Shown: positions 25,252 through 33,284 of the stretch, piece after piece
Position numbering within the stretch: position 1 is the first letter of the stretch
Layout: each line of letters begins with the position of its first letter
Source: Streptomyces sp. LUP47B
Lineage (GTDB): Bacteria > Actinomycetota > Actinomycetes > Streptomycetales > Streptomycetaceae
Direction: 5' to 3'
Length of the DNA stretch: 64,000 bases
Assembly: GCF_001746295.1 (NCBI RefSeq)
Contig: NZ_MJAH01000005.1
Coordinates: forward strand, 179,723-243,722
Notes under the pieces: generated by a model
Database searches by the model: none
What the model was told of the DNA's origin: nothing
What the model saw: the letters and a program-made list of their open reading frames with translations, nothing else
Position numbers and translations under genes: made by a program

Positions 25252-25815
25252 GTGCCGGTTAGACTCGGTGCTGTGAGAGCCGACGCAGCGCGCAACCTGG
25301 AAGCGGTCCTGACCACCGGAGCACGTATGCTCGCCGCCGACTCCGGGGCGAGCATCGCCGCCATCGCCGCCGAGGCGGGCGTGGACCGCCGCACCGTCTA
25401 CCGTCGCTTCGCCTCCCGCGAAGACCTGCTCGCGACCATCTACGACGCCCGCCTCACGGCCATCGAGCACGCCATCGAAGAAGCACGGCTGCGCGAAGCC
25501 CCCGTCGCCGTCGCCCTGCACCGCTACGTCGAGAACATCATCGCCGTCAACCGCACCTGGCCCGTCGACCTCACCCGCGTGCTCGTCGACGACGCCGTCC
25601 GCGCACGCCGTGACACCTCCGTCCACGAGGTCGACACCTTCCTCCGCCGCGCCACCGACGAAGGTCTCCTGCGATCCGGCGTGCCGGAGGGTTGGGCGAG
25701 CGCGCTGCTGCCCCAGCTCATGCACCTCGTGTCCCGCCAGTTGCCCGAGCTGAGCCCCGGGCAGGCGGCAGACGTCGTCGTGGACACCCTGCTGAACGGC
25801 CTCGGGGCGTCGTAG
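25252..25815 (+). CDS. TetR-family transcriptional regulator
   Basis: Regulator of about 187 residues. The helix-turn-helix spans ASIAAIAAEAGVDRRTVYRR, followed by FASREDLLATIYDARLTAIE. The C-terminal domain is a helical ligand pocket with no recognised signature. GTG 25252 lies after GGGGAGGC; a second GTG about 20 bases on is also possible. It is divergent from pgm and followed by an intergenic stretch, so its target is unclear. A 7-base-arm hairpin (25812-25833) overlaps its stop codon and could terminate it. Confidence 0.87.
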   Translation: MPVRLGAVRADAARNLEAVLTTGARMLAADSGASIAAIAAEAGVDRRTVYRRFASREDLLATIYDARLTAIEHAIEEARLREAPVAVALHRYVENIIAVNRTWPVDLTRVLVDDAVRARRDTSVHEVDTFLRRATDEGLLRSGVPEGWASALLPQLMHLVSRQLPELSPGQAADVVVDTLLNGLGAS

Positions 25816-26126
25816 TGGGTGTCGGACCACTACAGCGAGCCGCTTCGGCCGACCGGGCTTCTTCACAGTCCGCAATCCGAAACTGGCCGGGTAAGTTTCG
25901 CAGCCTGGAACGACCTTCCAAATGTTACCGACAGTTGTAGTTGGGCGTGAGTAGGTGTCGGTCACACCCGGCGCTACGGAGGGGAGTTGAGACGACAAGG
26001 CGTGCACTTGACGTCCCTTGCGCCCTCAAGTAACGCGTCTTAGAGTTCGGTAAAACTGACAGGTGATCGCCAGATCACGTGACGCCGTGTCAGGTCATGG
26101 TGCAGCTGGGACCCCTTGGAGGAACA
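25816..26126. other. Intergenic region without supported gene
   Basis: About 310 bases between the TetR gene and the DUF2630 gene. It is less GC-rich than its surroundings. It holds the second arm of a hairpin at 25812-25833 and a small inverted repeat GTGATC-GCCA-GATCAC at 26063-26078, close enough to the DUF2630 start to be a regulatory dyad. No coding sequence is recognised. Confidence 0.4.
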
Positions 26127-26372
26127 ATGGATCAGGGAGAAATTCTCGGCAGGATAGCGGCGATGGTGGAACAGGAACGGAAACTGCGGGATTCCGCCCA
26201 AGAGGGCCAAATCGATACGCAGGAAGAAAAGCAGCGTCTCGGCGAACTGGAGCGTGAACTCGACCAGTGCTGGGATTTGTTGCGCCAGCGACGCGCAAAG
26301 GCAGAATTCGGCGAGGACCCGGATGAGGCCCATGTGCGTCCGGCCTCACAGGTCGAGAACTACCTGAGCTGA
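26127..26372 (+). CDS. DUF2630 family protein
   Basis: Small acidic, fully helical protein of 81 residues. The start MDQGEILGRIAAMVEQERKL and the end QCWDLLRQRRAKAEFGEDPD match the DUF2630 family, which is widespread in actinobacteria and has no assigned function. Heptad spacing suggests a helical hairpin or coiled coil. The ATG at 26127 is fixed by a strong GGAGGA four bases upstream. It appears to be a single-gene unit. Confidence 0.88.
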   Translation: MDQGEILGRIAAMVEQERKLRDSAQEGQIDTQEEKQRLGELERELDQCWDLLRQRRAKAEFGEDPDEAHVRPASQVENYLS

Positions 26373-26686
26373 GTGCGTCAGGGGACTTTTAAGTCAGCCG
26401 AAAAGCCCACCTACAACTTCACGCGTACGGTCCAACCCACCGGGCGGATGATGCTTGTCGTGATCGCCTGCACCTTGACGGTCTTTCAGAAGGCCTCCCG
26501 CGGTCCGTCGGCACTCCTTCTGGCAGCGGATCGACTCGAGCTGACTCGCAGCTGGGTGGACAACCTGTTGGCGGCCGGCGACCACTTACTGAAGCTGGGC
26601 GTCACACCGTCCGGCCCGGGAACCCCTGACGTACAGCGGGCACCCGGGCTCAGTCATCTCCCTTGATCTCTTGATCCCTTGAGGCG
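26373..26686. other. Intergenic region without supported gene
   Basis: About 310 bases between the DUF2630 stop and the convergent alpha/beta hydrolase stop. Open frames here have no recognised motif, no convincing ribosome-binding site and no codon bias. No clear strong hairpin was found. Confidence 0.35.
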
Positions 26687-27511
26687 TCAAGAACGGAAGA
26701 ACTCCAGCAGGTCAGCGTTGACGGTGTCCGCGTGGGTGGTCGGCATGCCATGAGGGAATCCGGCGTACGTCTTGAGCTCGCCGTTCCGAAGCAGCTTCGC
26801 CGACAACGGGCCGGAGTTCTCGTACGGCACGATCTGGTCGTCGTCGCCGTGCATGACCAGAACCGGAACCGAGATCTTCTTGAGGTCCTCGGTGAAGTCG
26901 GTCTGCGAGAACGCCACGACGCCGTCGTAGTGCGCCTTCGCGCCACCCATCATGCCCTGCCGCCACCAGTTCTGGATGTTGGCCTCGGACGGCTCGACAC
27001 CCGGGCGGTTGTAGCCGTAGAACGGGCCGGACGGCAGCGCCCGGTAGAACTCCGAGCGGTTCGCGGCCAGTTGCGCCTGAATGTCGTCGAACACGCTCTT
27101 GGGCACACCGTTCGGGTTGGCCTCGGTCTGCACCATGAGAGGCGGGACCGCGGCGATGAGCGCCGCTTTGGCCACGCGCTCCTCGCCGTGGCGGGCGAGG
27201 TAACGCACGACCTCACCGCCGCCCGTCGAGTGGCCGACGTGGATGGCGTTGCGCAGGTCGAGGTGAGCGGTTACCGCAGCCAGGTCGTCGGCGTAGTGGT
27301 CCAGGTCGTGCCCCTCGTCGACCTGCGCCGATCGGCCGTGACCTCGGCGGTCGTGAGCGACGACCCGGTAGCCGTTCCGAAGAAAGAACAGCATCTGGTT
27401 GTCCCAGTCGTCCGCCGACAGCGGCCAGCCGTGGCTGAACACCACCGGCTGACCCGAACCCCAGTCCTTGTAGAAAATCTCCGTACCGTCGTTCGTGGTG
27501 ATGAAAGGCAT
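26687..27511 (-). CDS. Alpha/beta hydrolase, cofactor-free chloroperoxidase (perhydrolase) type
   Basis: Enzyme of 274 residues very similar in layout to bacterial non-heme chloroperoxidases, which are esterases with perhydrolase activity. Seen: MPFITTNDGTEIFYKDWGSG at the start, oxyanion region SHGWPLSADDWDNQ, nucleophile serine in HVGHSTGGGEVVRY, aspartate in LVMHGDDDQIVPYE, and histidine in GFPHGMPTTHADTVN. It is cytoplasmic. ATG 27511 is chosen; the frame upstream has no homology. It is divergent from the MoaF-like gene, with a large inverted repeat between them. Confidence 0.92.
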   Translation of the reverse strand: MPFITTNDGTEIFYKDWGSGQPVVFSHGWPLSADDWDNQMLFFLRNGYRVVAHDRRGHGRSAQVDEGHDLDHYADDLAAVTAHLDLRNAIHVGHSTGGGEVVRYLARHGEERVAKAALIAAVPPLMVQTEANPNGVPKSVFDDIQAQLAANRSEFYRALPSGPFYGYNRPGVEPSEANIQNWWRQGMMGGAKAHYDGVVAFSQTDFTEDLKKISVPVLVMHGDDDQIVPYENSGPLSAKLLRNGELKTYAGFPHGMPTTHADTVNADLLEFFRS

Positions 27512-27619
27512 TCCGATCTCCGTTCTCGGTCCACGCGCGGTTGTTCGGGACAAGCCGGAAATTTCTTCCCTATTGCTCGACCCTACTGAATCCAATACTG
27601 AACAGCCTCCCGTCATCCT

Positions 27620-27709
27620 GCGACCGTCGGATGACTGGGCTGATGACGGTCGACGTCGGACGCCTGGTCGGGAGGCAGGGGTGAGGCGTCCCAGTCATCC
27701 GACGGTCGC
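27620..27709. repeat. Long perfect inverted repeat (20-base arms)
   Basis: The arm GCGACCGTCGGATGACTGGG at 27620-27639 is repeated exactly as its reverse complement at 27690-27709, with 50 bases between. Inside lies a second 8-base inverted pair, GGACGCCT (27658-27665) and AGGCGTCC (27684-27691). No target-site duplication is obvious. It could be the trace of a small non-autonomous element, or a regulatory cruciform for the divergent flanking genes. Confidence 0.75.
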
Positions 27710-27766
27710 TGTCCGAGGGGCGCTTCGCCGAACGTCGTCCTCGTCAGCGAGACGAGAAGAGCAGCC

Positions 27767-28108
27767 ATGCCGGCAAAGCTTGCAGGGAAGACGCGGGCAG
27801 CCGGGATGGGCCGGTCCAAGGCGCGTTTCACCTACCACTCGGACACAAGAATGACGTTCGAGGTTGTCGATGGCGCCGGACTGGCCGCCGACGGTCACAT
27901 CGAGACCGTCGACGTACAAATCGCCGAGATTCGTCCGGACGTGTTCCTCGCCAGTTGGCCGGAGGCCGACGGCAGCACTGTGGTCCACGTGGCGGACCTG
28001 TCCCGGCAGAGGGTGCATGCGACCATCGCGCCGGACGACCGGCTCTTCACGCCGGTCGGGACCTTCACGGCACCCCCCGAACAAGCACAGTCCGAACCTT
28101 CCCAATAG
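27767..28108 (+). CDS. Small MoaF-like (calycin-type) protein
   Basis: Predicted protein of 113 residues. The middle shows a run of beta strands: ARFTYHSDTRMTFEVVDGAG, VDVQIAEIRPDVFLASWPEA and STVVHVADLSRQRVHATIAP. This layout resembles the MoaF-related domain, a small calycin-like barrel. That assignment is from general resemblance only. The start ATG at 27767 has no clear Shine-Dalgarno. The following sequence is a graveyard of gene fragments, so this gene may also be relict, though its frame is intact. Confidence 0.5.
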   Translation: MPAKLAGKTRAAGMGRSKARFTYHSDTRMTFEVVDGAGLAADGHIETVDVQIAEIRPDVFLASWPEADGSTVVHVADLSRQRVHATIAPDDRLFTPVGTFTAPPEQAQSEPSQ

Positions 28109-28153
28109 CACGGACGGCCTGCGTGCGGCCGTTCCGGGGCTGGTGGGCTTCGA

Positions 28154-28312
28154 ATGGAATCCGGAGCGGACCTTCCGGGACGGCGGTGGTTGCCGGAGGG
28201 CGACGCGGCCATCGTCGGCATCTTCCGGTTCGAGGAGGGACGCACAGCCGAGCACTGGGATGTCGTCCAGCCATATGTTCCGGCGGAGGACACGGTCAGC
28301 GGCAACCCCATG
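28154..28312 (+). pseudogene. SnoaL-like (NTF2-fold) protein, C-terminal remnant
   Basis: The + frame reads WLPEGDAAIVGIFRFEEGRT then AEHWDVVQPYVPAEDTVSGN. This is the C-terminal half of a SnoaL/nuclear transport factor 2-like protein, where FRFEEGR-AEHWDVVQP is the family's last beta hairpin. The first half is absent and the frame runs on into unrelated sequence, so the gene is broken. Confidence 0.65.
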
Positions 28313-28339
28313 GTCTGGCTTCGAACGAAGACCGACCCT

Positions 28340-28377
28340 GTGCGGTGGCGAAGGCCTTCGAGACTTCGCCACCGCAC
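28340..28377. terminator. Bidirectional terminator-like hairpin
   Basis: Perfect 14-base arms GTGCGGTGGCGAAG (28340-28353) and CTTCGCCACCGCAC (28364-28377) with a 10-base loop. It lies between the SnoaL-like remnant on the + strand and the convergent hydrolase remnant on the - strand, as expected for a shared terminator that has outlived its genes. Confidence 0.7.
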
Positions 28378-28558
28378 TGCTCCAGTTGCGAGCACAGGGG
28401 TCCCGGCACCGGCGCTCACCCCATCGGTGAGCCGTCACCGGGATCGGGACACGGAGCAGGCCCCGACACCGTCATACGGGCCTTCTTCAGTCGTCCAGTC
28501 GGTTCACACCGACGCCCCCCACACCGAACCGTCGGCCTGCCGTCCAGCAGGGCGCCGG

Positions 28559-28749
28559 TCAGGCTCCGGCGCGCAGGATGACCTCTGCGACCTCGTCCGG
28601 TGGGAAGCGAACACCGCGTGGGAGATGGCGTGGCGGCCGCCGTCAATGGCCACGATCACCTCGGCCTTGGCTCGCTCGGCCATGAAGTGCTGGGCAGCGG
28701 CCGGGATGTTCTTGTCGGCCTCACCGAACACGAAGAAGCTCGGGTTCCT
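28559..28749 (-). pseudogene. Alpha/beta hydrolase, C-terminal remnant with frameshift
   Basis: On the - strand the sequence encodes SFFVFGEADKNIPAAAQHF, then VIVAIDGGRHAISHAVFASH. After one missing base it continues in another frame as PDEVAEVILRAGA and a stop at 28559. This is the acid-turn and histidine region of an alpha/beta hydrolase. The N-terminal part with the nucleophile is absent: an in-frame stop lies directly upstream at 28750. Confidence 0.68.
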
Positions 28750-28912
28750 CTACGCGACGCCGAAAGTGGCTTCCGTCGTACCGACCGCGTGGAGGAAGCC
28801 ATGGCCGTCACACACATCCCGTCCCGACCGTCGGCCCAGCCGGCCGATACGCCGATGCCGGCCCGGTCCCGAACCGCCGGACGCGACCACTTGCCATCGA
28901 CCGGCGATCCCC

Positions 28913-28947
28913 GTATGGTCGTACGAACGTAAGACATACGACCGTAC
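28913..28947. promoter_or_regulatory. Inverted repeat upstream of the SDR gene
   Basis: Arms GTATGGTCGTA (28913-28923) and TACGACCGTAC (28937-28947), matching at 10 of 11 positions, 20 bases before the SDR start. The A/T-richer context differs from the surroundings. It is a good candidate operator for a TetR- or MarR-type repressor. The adjacent intact regulator is not in the window. Confidence 0.6.
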
Positions 28948-28969
28948 TTCAAAACTAAGGGAGCTCATG

Positions 28970-29785
28970 ATGGCGACAACTCGACCGGTGGCACTCGTGA
29001 CAGGTGCGTCCACCGGTATCGGAAAGGCGGCCGCCCTCGCGCTCGCCGAAGCGGGTTTCGAGACGGTGGGAACGAGCCGGAAGACGTCGGGAGCCGACCG
29101 TCGTGACGGCGTGACGTTCCTCGCCCTCGATGTGGGCAGCGATGATTCGGTCGCTGCCGCGGTCAAGCAGGTGATCGAGCGGTTCGGGCGGATCGACGTC
29201 CTGGTCAACAACGCGGGCATCGGCTCCTCGGGCGCGTGGGAGGAAAACTCTCTCGCGCAGGCCGAGCGCCTCTTCAACATCAACGTCTTCGGTGCGATGC
29301 GCATGACCAAGGCCGTTCTCCCGCACATGCGCGCCCAGGGAAGCGGGCGCGTCATCAACATCTCGTCCGTCCTCGGGTTCCTCCCCGCGCCCTACATGGC
29401 CAACTACTCGGCGTCCAAGCACGCGCTCGAGGGGTACACCGAGTCGCTGGACCACGAGATCCGCGCACAGGGGATCCGGGCCCTTATCGTCCAGCCGGGC
29501 GGTACCAAATCCTCGTTCGAGGCGAACACCGTCGAGCCCGACATGCCCATGGACATCTACGCGGAGCAGCGGCGCATCGCCGACAAGCTGGCGTTGGCGG
29601 TCAACGCGGACGGCGACGATCCCGCCATCGTCGCGAAGGCGATCGTCGCGGCCGCCACCGACTCCAAGCCCAAGGTGCGCTACAGCGCCGGCCGGAGCGC
29701 CCGGCTCCTCAGCGTGGCGCACCGCATCCTTCCCGCCGGGGTCTTCGACGGACAGGTCCGCAAGACCAACCAGCTGGCCGGCTGA
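28970..29785 (+). CDS. Short-chain dehydrogenase/reductase (SDR)
   Basis: NAD(P)-dependent oxidoreductase of 271 residues, classical SDR type. Seen: cofactor motif ALVTGASTGIGKAAALAL, VLVNNAGIGSSGAWEE, the catalytic serine in VINISSVLGFLP, and the YxxxK pair in YSASKHALEG. A longer C-terminal region resembles oxidoreductases acting on ketone or steroid-like substrates. Two adjacent ATGs occur; the second (28970) has the better spacing from AAGGGAG. A terminator hairpin follows. The substrate cannot be deduced. Confidence 0.93.
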   Translation: MATTRPVALVTGASTGIGKAAALALAEAGFETVGTSRKTSGADRRDGVTFLALDVGSDDSVAAAVKQVIERFGRIDVLVNNAGIGSSGAWEENSLAQAERLFNINVFGAMRMTKAVLPHMRAQGSGRVINISSVLGFLPAPYMANYSASKHALEGYTESLDHEIRAQGIRALIVQPGGTKSSFEANTVEPDMPMDIYAEQRRIADKLALAVNADGDDPAIVAKAIVAAATDSKPKVRYSAGRSARLLSVAHRILPAGVFDGQVRKTNQLAG

Positions 29786-29804
29786 GACCTGCAGACAGTG
29801 CAGC

Positions 29805-29834
29805 GCTCCCGGCGATCCGATCGTCGCCGGGAGC
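29805..29834 (+). terminator. Hairpin terminator after the SDR gene
   Basis: Perfect 11-base arms GCTCCCGGCGA (29805-29815) and TCGCCGGGAGC (29824-29834) with an 8-base loop, 20 bases downstream of the SDR stop. Confidence 0.75.
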
Positions 29835-29904
29835 CGGCTCACCCAGCCACTGCCAGGTCATCTCCAGCTCTGTCTCTCTGAACTTCTCTCATCGTTCTTC
29901 GCCA

Positions 29905-29936
29905 CGAAGTCCCGAAGTCCCGAAGTCCCGAAGTGG
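29905..29936. repeat. Tandem octamer repeat at the efflux-pump start
   Basis: Unit CGAAGTCC occurs three times without change and a fourth time as CGAAGTGG, directly ahead of the MFS start codon (ATG 29945). It occupies the 5' leader and the ribosome-binding region, so a change in copy number could alter expression. Confidence 0.75.
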
Positions 29937-29944
29937 GTATCCCC

Positions 29945-31477
29945 ATGTCCGAAACAGCTCAGGCCACCGCCAAGGCGGCAGCCGACTCCCATTCCAACCG
30001 CTGGAAAGCGCTCACCTTCATCACGCTCGCCCAGCTGATGGTCGTGCTGGACGCGACGATCGTGAACATCGCGTTGCCGTCCGCCCAGCAGGACCTGGGC
30101 ATATCCGACGGCAACCGCCAGTGGGTCATCACGGCGTACGCCCTGGCCTTCGGTGGTCTGCTGCTCTTCGGCGGCCGTATCGCGGATCTCTGGGGTCGCA
30201 AGCGCACCTTCGTCGCCGGTCTGATCGGCTTCGCCGCCGCGTCCGCCCTCGGCGGCGCGGCCACGAACGAGGCGACGATGCTCGGCGCCCGTGCCCTGCA
30301 GGGTGCGTTCGGCGCGCTGCTCGCGCCCGCCGCGCTCTCCCTGCTCGCCGTGATGTTCACAGAGCCCAAGGAGCGCGCCAAGGCGTTCGGCATCTACGGC
30401 GCGATCGCCGGTGGCGGCGGCGCCGTGGGCTTCATCCTCGGCGGCGTCCTCACCGAGTACATGAACTGGCGCTGGACCTTCTTCGTGAACATCCCCTTCG
30501 CGGTCATCGCGGCCGCGGGCGCGTACTTCGTCATCCGTGAGCCGTCCGGCAGCCGCAACCGCTCGCCGCTCGACATCCCGGGCGTCGCCCTGTCCATCCT
30601 CGGTCTCGTCACGCTGGTCTACGCCTTCACCCGCGCCGAGTCCGACGGCTGGGGCGACTCCACGACGGTCGGCCTGTTCGTCGCCGCGGCGGTGCTGCTC
30701 GCCGCGTTCGTCTTCACCGAGTCCAAGGTCAGGGCCCCGCTGCTGCCCCTGCGCGTCATCACCGAGCGCAACCGCGGCGGTGTCTACCTCTCCCTCGGCC
30801 TCGCGATCATCGCGCTCTTCGGTCTGTTCCTCTTCCTGACCTACTACATGCAGCTCGTGAAGGGCTACTCCCCGGTCAAGACCGGCCTCGCCTTCCTGCC
30901 GTTGATCGGCGGCCTGATGGTCGGCTCCACCCAGATCGGCACCCGTCTGATAACCCGGATTCCCCCGCGCCTGCTGATGGCTCCGGGCTTCCTGCTCGCC
31001 GGGACCGGCATGTTCTTCCTCACCCGGCTGGAGATCAACACCTCGTACGCCGGTGTCATCCTGCCGGGGCTGGTGCTGCTCGGCCTCGGCATGGGTACGG
31101 CGTTCATGCCCGCCCTCTCCCTGTCCACGCACGGTGTCGAGCCGCGTGACTCCGGTGTCGCCTCCGCGATGGTCAACACCTCGCAGCAGGTGGGCGGCGC
31201 GATCGGTACGGCCCTGCTGAACACGATCGCCGCCTCGGCGACGACCGCGTACATCAAGGACCACATCGGCGGCGCCGGATCGAAGGCCCAGCAGCAGCTG
31301 GTCCAGCTGGAGGGCCAGGTGCACGGGTACACCAACGCGATCTGGTTCGCCGTCGGCATCCTCGTGCTCGCCGCCACGATCGCCGCGACCTTCGTCAACA
31401 CCGGCAAGCCGGAAGTCGGTCCGGCCTCCGGCGAGGGCGCCGAGGACGAGATGAGGATCCCGGTGATCGCCCACTGA
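29945..31477 (+). CDS. DHA2-type MFS multidrug efflux transporter
   Basis: Proton-driven drug exporter of about 510 residues with 14 predicted helices, of the EmrB/QacA group. Seen: the motif LDATIVNIALPSAQQDL in the first helix, motif A as GGRIADLWGRKRTFVAG, and antiporter motif C as GAIAGGGGAVGFILGG. Near the end is LSTHGVEPRDSGVASAMVNT with the conserved DSG and Q-rich segment of this subfamily. ATG 29945 (MSETAQA) is preferred; a GTG at 29933 lies within the tandem repeat. A strong terminator follows at 31591. Confidence 0.92.
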   Translation: MSETAQATAKAAADSHSNRWKALTFITLAQLMVVLDATIVNIALPSAQQDLGISDGNRQWVITAYALAFGGLLLFGGRIADLWGRKRTFVAGLIGFAAASALGGAATNEATMLGARALQGAFGALLAPAALSLLAVMFTEPKERAKAFGIYGAIAGGGGAVGFILGGVLTEYMNWRWTFFVNIPFAVIAAAGAYFVIREPSGSRNRSPLDIPGVALSILGLVTLVYAFTRAESDGWGDSTTVGLFVAAAVLLAAFVFTESKVRAPLLPLRVITERNRGGVYLSLGLAIIALFGLFLFLTYYMQLVKGYSPVKTGLAFLPLIGGLMVGSTQIGTRLITRIPPRLLMAPGFLLAGTGMFFLTRLEINTSYAGVILPGLVLLGLGMGTAFMPALSLSTHGVEPRDSGVASAMVNTSQQVGGAIGTALLNTIAASATTAYIKDHIGGAGSKAQQQLVQLEGQVHGYTNAIWFAVGILVLAATIAATFVNTGKPEVGPASGEGAEDEMRIPVIAH

Positions 31478-31590
31478 CGGCCCGTACACCGGGGACGCCA
31501 GGTACTTCGGGTACTGCGATCACTCGCTTCGGGTACTTCCCGTACTTCGTGTACGGCGCGGGTGGGTACGCCTCGCCGTACACGATGCAG

Positions 31591-31632
31591 GGTCAGCCTC
31601 GGCTCCGAGTCGGAACGGAGCCGGGGCTGACC
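31591..31632 (+). terminator. Hairpin terminator after the MFS gene
   Basis: 16-base arms GGTCAGCCTCGGCTCC (31591-31606) and GGAGCCGGGGCTGACC (31617-31632), pairing throughout apart from one mismatch, with a 10-base loop. Confidence 0.78.
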
Positions 31633-32055
31633 CGCGTTCGGGGCCCAGGGCTCGCCATCACAGGCCCTGGATGCAGATGACCTGCCCGGAGCCGACGGCA
31701 GCTCGAGCGGCGGGCACCGGCCCCCTCTCCGCGCACACGAACCGCTCCAGGATTCGGCGAACCTACCTCCCGGCCGGGAAATCCGCGGCACCGCTGACCT
31801 CGGCCCACTTCGTCGTCGCTCCACAACATGCTCGGCCTGGGTTCCAAGGTCGCCTACGAGCGGCGGAATTGGGTCTGGAAGCCGAATGAGTGAGGCCGTC
31901 GACGTGAGCACGGGGAGCTCATACCTTCAGGCATCACAGGCGTAGGGACAGGTCTTGGACCACGCACCTGGGTGGCGGTGATGCATGGCGTAAGTGTCGG
32001 CGGCGAGGACACGCTCCAGGTAGGAACCGGACCCCTCTCCGCCGGCCCTGGGGAG
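31633..32055. other. Intergenic region, no supported gene
   Basis: About 420 bases between the MFS terminator and the JmjC gene stop. On the - strand just after the JmjC stop, one frame reads SYLERVLAADTYAMHHRHPG and ends AWSKTCPYACDA at 31934. It is peptide-like but has no convincing start or ribosome-binding site, so it is not called as a gene. Nothing else was recognised. Confidence 0.35.
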
Positions 32056-32634
32056 TTACAGCACGGCCTCGGGGTGACAGGTGCAGCCCCGGCGGCCGAC
32101 GACACCCAGACGATGTGCGGCGTGGCGGGCGGACTCCCTCATCCACAGCAGGCCGACCGCGGGCTGGAAACCGTGGAAGCCACTCAGCAGCACCCCCGGA
32201 CTGAGGTTCACCACCTCGTGCCACCACCCCGCCGGCACATGCAGCACATCGCCCGGGTCGAGATCGACCGTGAGTACGTCCGGCCCGCCCGCGGCCCGAT
32301 GTGCGGCTTGTTCCGTCACCTCGTCGGCGGTCAGCCGGGACAGCCGGGCCCACTTGTCGTAACGCGGTGACCGGCCGCCGACACGCTGGACGCTTCCCGG
32401 CGGCAGCAGCCGGAACCGTTTGCGTCCCACCAACTGCACAGCGACGTTGTCCAGCAGGTCGTGGTGCAGGCCGGTGCGCGCGCCGGTCGGCCCGATCCAG
32501 GCGCTCTCCGCGAGTACGTCGAAACGCCAGATCCGGATCGCCGGCCAGTGCCCCGCGGCCCCACGGTCCACCCACGGCACCGGGCGACCCGCCTTCTGCG
32601 CCCCCGACACGGAGGGAGTGGGTGATGACATCAT
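32056..32634 (-). CDS. JmjC/cupin_8-type Fe(II)/2-oxoglutarate oxygenase
   Basis: Short (192-residue) member of the JmjC-like hydroxylase family, which is usually about 280-350 residues. The core is present: WIGPTGARTGLHHDLLDNVA carries the HxD iron ligands, VGRKRFRLLPPG follows, and DLDPGDVLHVPAGWWHEVVN gives the distal iron-binding His. The N-terminal cap found in relatives is missing. ATG 32634 overlaps the stop of the ketosynthase gene (ATGA), so it is the last gene of a coupled operon. It may hydroxylate the cluster product or a carrier-bound intermediate (inference). Confidence 0.75.
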   Translation of the reverse strand: MMSSPTPSVSGAQKAGRPVPWVDRGAAGHWPAIRIWRFDVLAESAWIGPTGARTGLHHDLLDNVAVQLVGRKRFRLLPPGSVQRVGGRSPRYDKWARLSRLTADEVTEQAAHRAAGGPDVLTVDLDPGDVLHVPAGWWHEVVNLSPGVLLSGFHGFQPAVGLLWMRESARHAAHRLGVVGRRGCTCHPEAVL

Positions 32635-33284
32635 CGCTGCCCCCCAACGGCGCCGGCCAGGAAGGCGTGGCAGGCGTTGTGACCTTCGAAGCCGAAGGAG
32701 TCGGCGGGTGCCCGGCGGCTGGCGCGGACTTGGCCATCGGTGTGTCCGGGTGTCAGGTGGCGCGCGTCGGAGGTGACGCCCTCGTCGGCCGGGACGGCAC
32801 ACGGCGCGGTGGCGTGGGCGGGAGCGAAGTCGACGTGCTCCAGCACGACAACGGCAGCGTCCCTGGTGGCGTCGAACGGCCGGGAGGCCACTGAGAGATC
32901 GTCGTTGCGGGTGGAGTGCGCGGCGGCTTGAGTGATGCCGGTGAGGACGGCGCCCAGGGCCAGGGCGATGGCCTCCGCGCCGGGGGCGCAGTCGCTGACG
33001 GGTGTGTGGGCGGCGCCTCGGGCACCGAGTTCCAGGCTGAGCATGGCTGCCGGCCCGCTCGCCATCGGCAGCGTCACTGCACGCGGGGACACTTGGCGGG
33101 CGCCGGAGCGTTCCAGGATGTCGTCCTGGCCGAGCAGTGCGAGTACGCCGCCGGTGCCGGTACCGATCCCCACCTGCTCACAGCGGTCCAGTCGGCGGGC
33201 CTCTGCGCGGTCCTCTGTGAGGGTGCTCGGCACGTCCCCGCCCAGGGGTGTGGTGGCGCCGAGTCCGGTCACGGCGACGTTCAT
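32631..33284 (-). CDS. Half-size beta-ketoacyl synthase, probably inactive
   Basis: Protein of 217 residues resembling FabF-type ketosynthases (about 410 residues) with several internal segments missing. It keeps the start MNVAVTGLGATTPLGGDVPS, the nucleophile cysteine in TPVSDCAPGAEA, STRNDDLSVASRPFDATRD, and the end SFGFEGHNACHAFL. Both catalytic histidines, from the usual NAHGT-like and GHxxGAAG-like loops, lie in missing parts. Yet the frame is open and both neighbours overlap by ATGA, which argues for continued translation. It could be a scaffold, an unusual acyl-binding protein or a decaying gene. Confidence 0.7.
   Translation of the reverse strand: MNVAVTGLGATTPLGGDVPSTLTEDRAEARRLDRCEQVGIGTGTGGVLALLGQDDILERSGARQVSPRAVTLPMASGPAAMLSLELGARGAAHTPVSDCAPGAEAIALALGAVLTGITQAAAHSTRNDDLSVASRPFDATRDAAVVVLEHVDFAPAHATAPCAVPADEGVTSDARHLTPGHTDGQVRASRRAPADSFGFEGHNACHAFLAGAVGGQR

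Noticed and set aside
31500..31575. GGTACTTCGGGTACT-like repetitive stretch after the MFS gene
   Set aside because: The units are irregular and short and no clear structure beyond low complexity was found.
31934..32055. Peptide SYLERVLAADTYAMHHRHPG...CPYACDA as a possible RiPP precursor beside the JmjC oxygenase
   Set aside because: No credible start codon with a ribosome-binding site and no RiPP-modifying enzyme recognised; kept only as a note in the intergenic entry.
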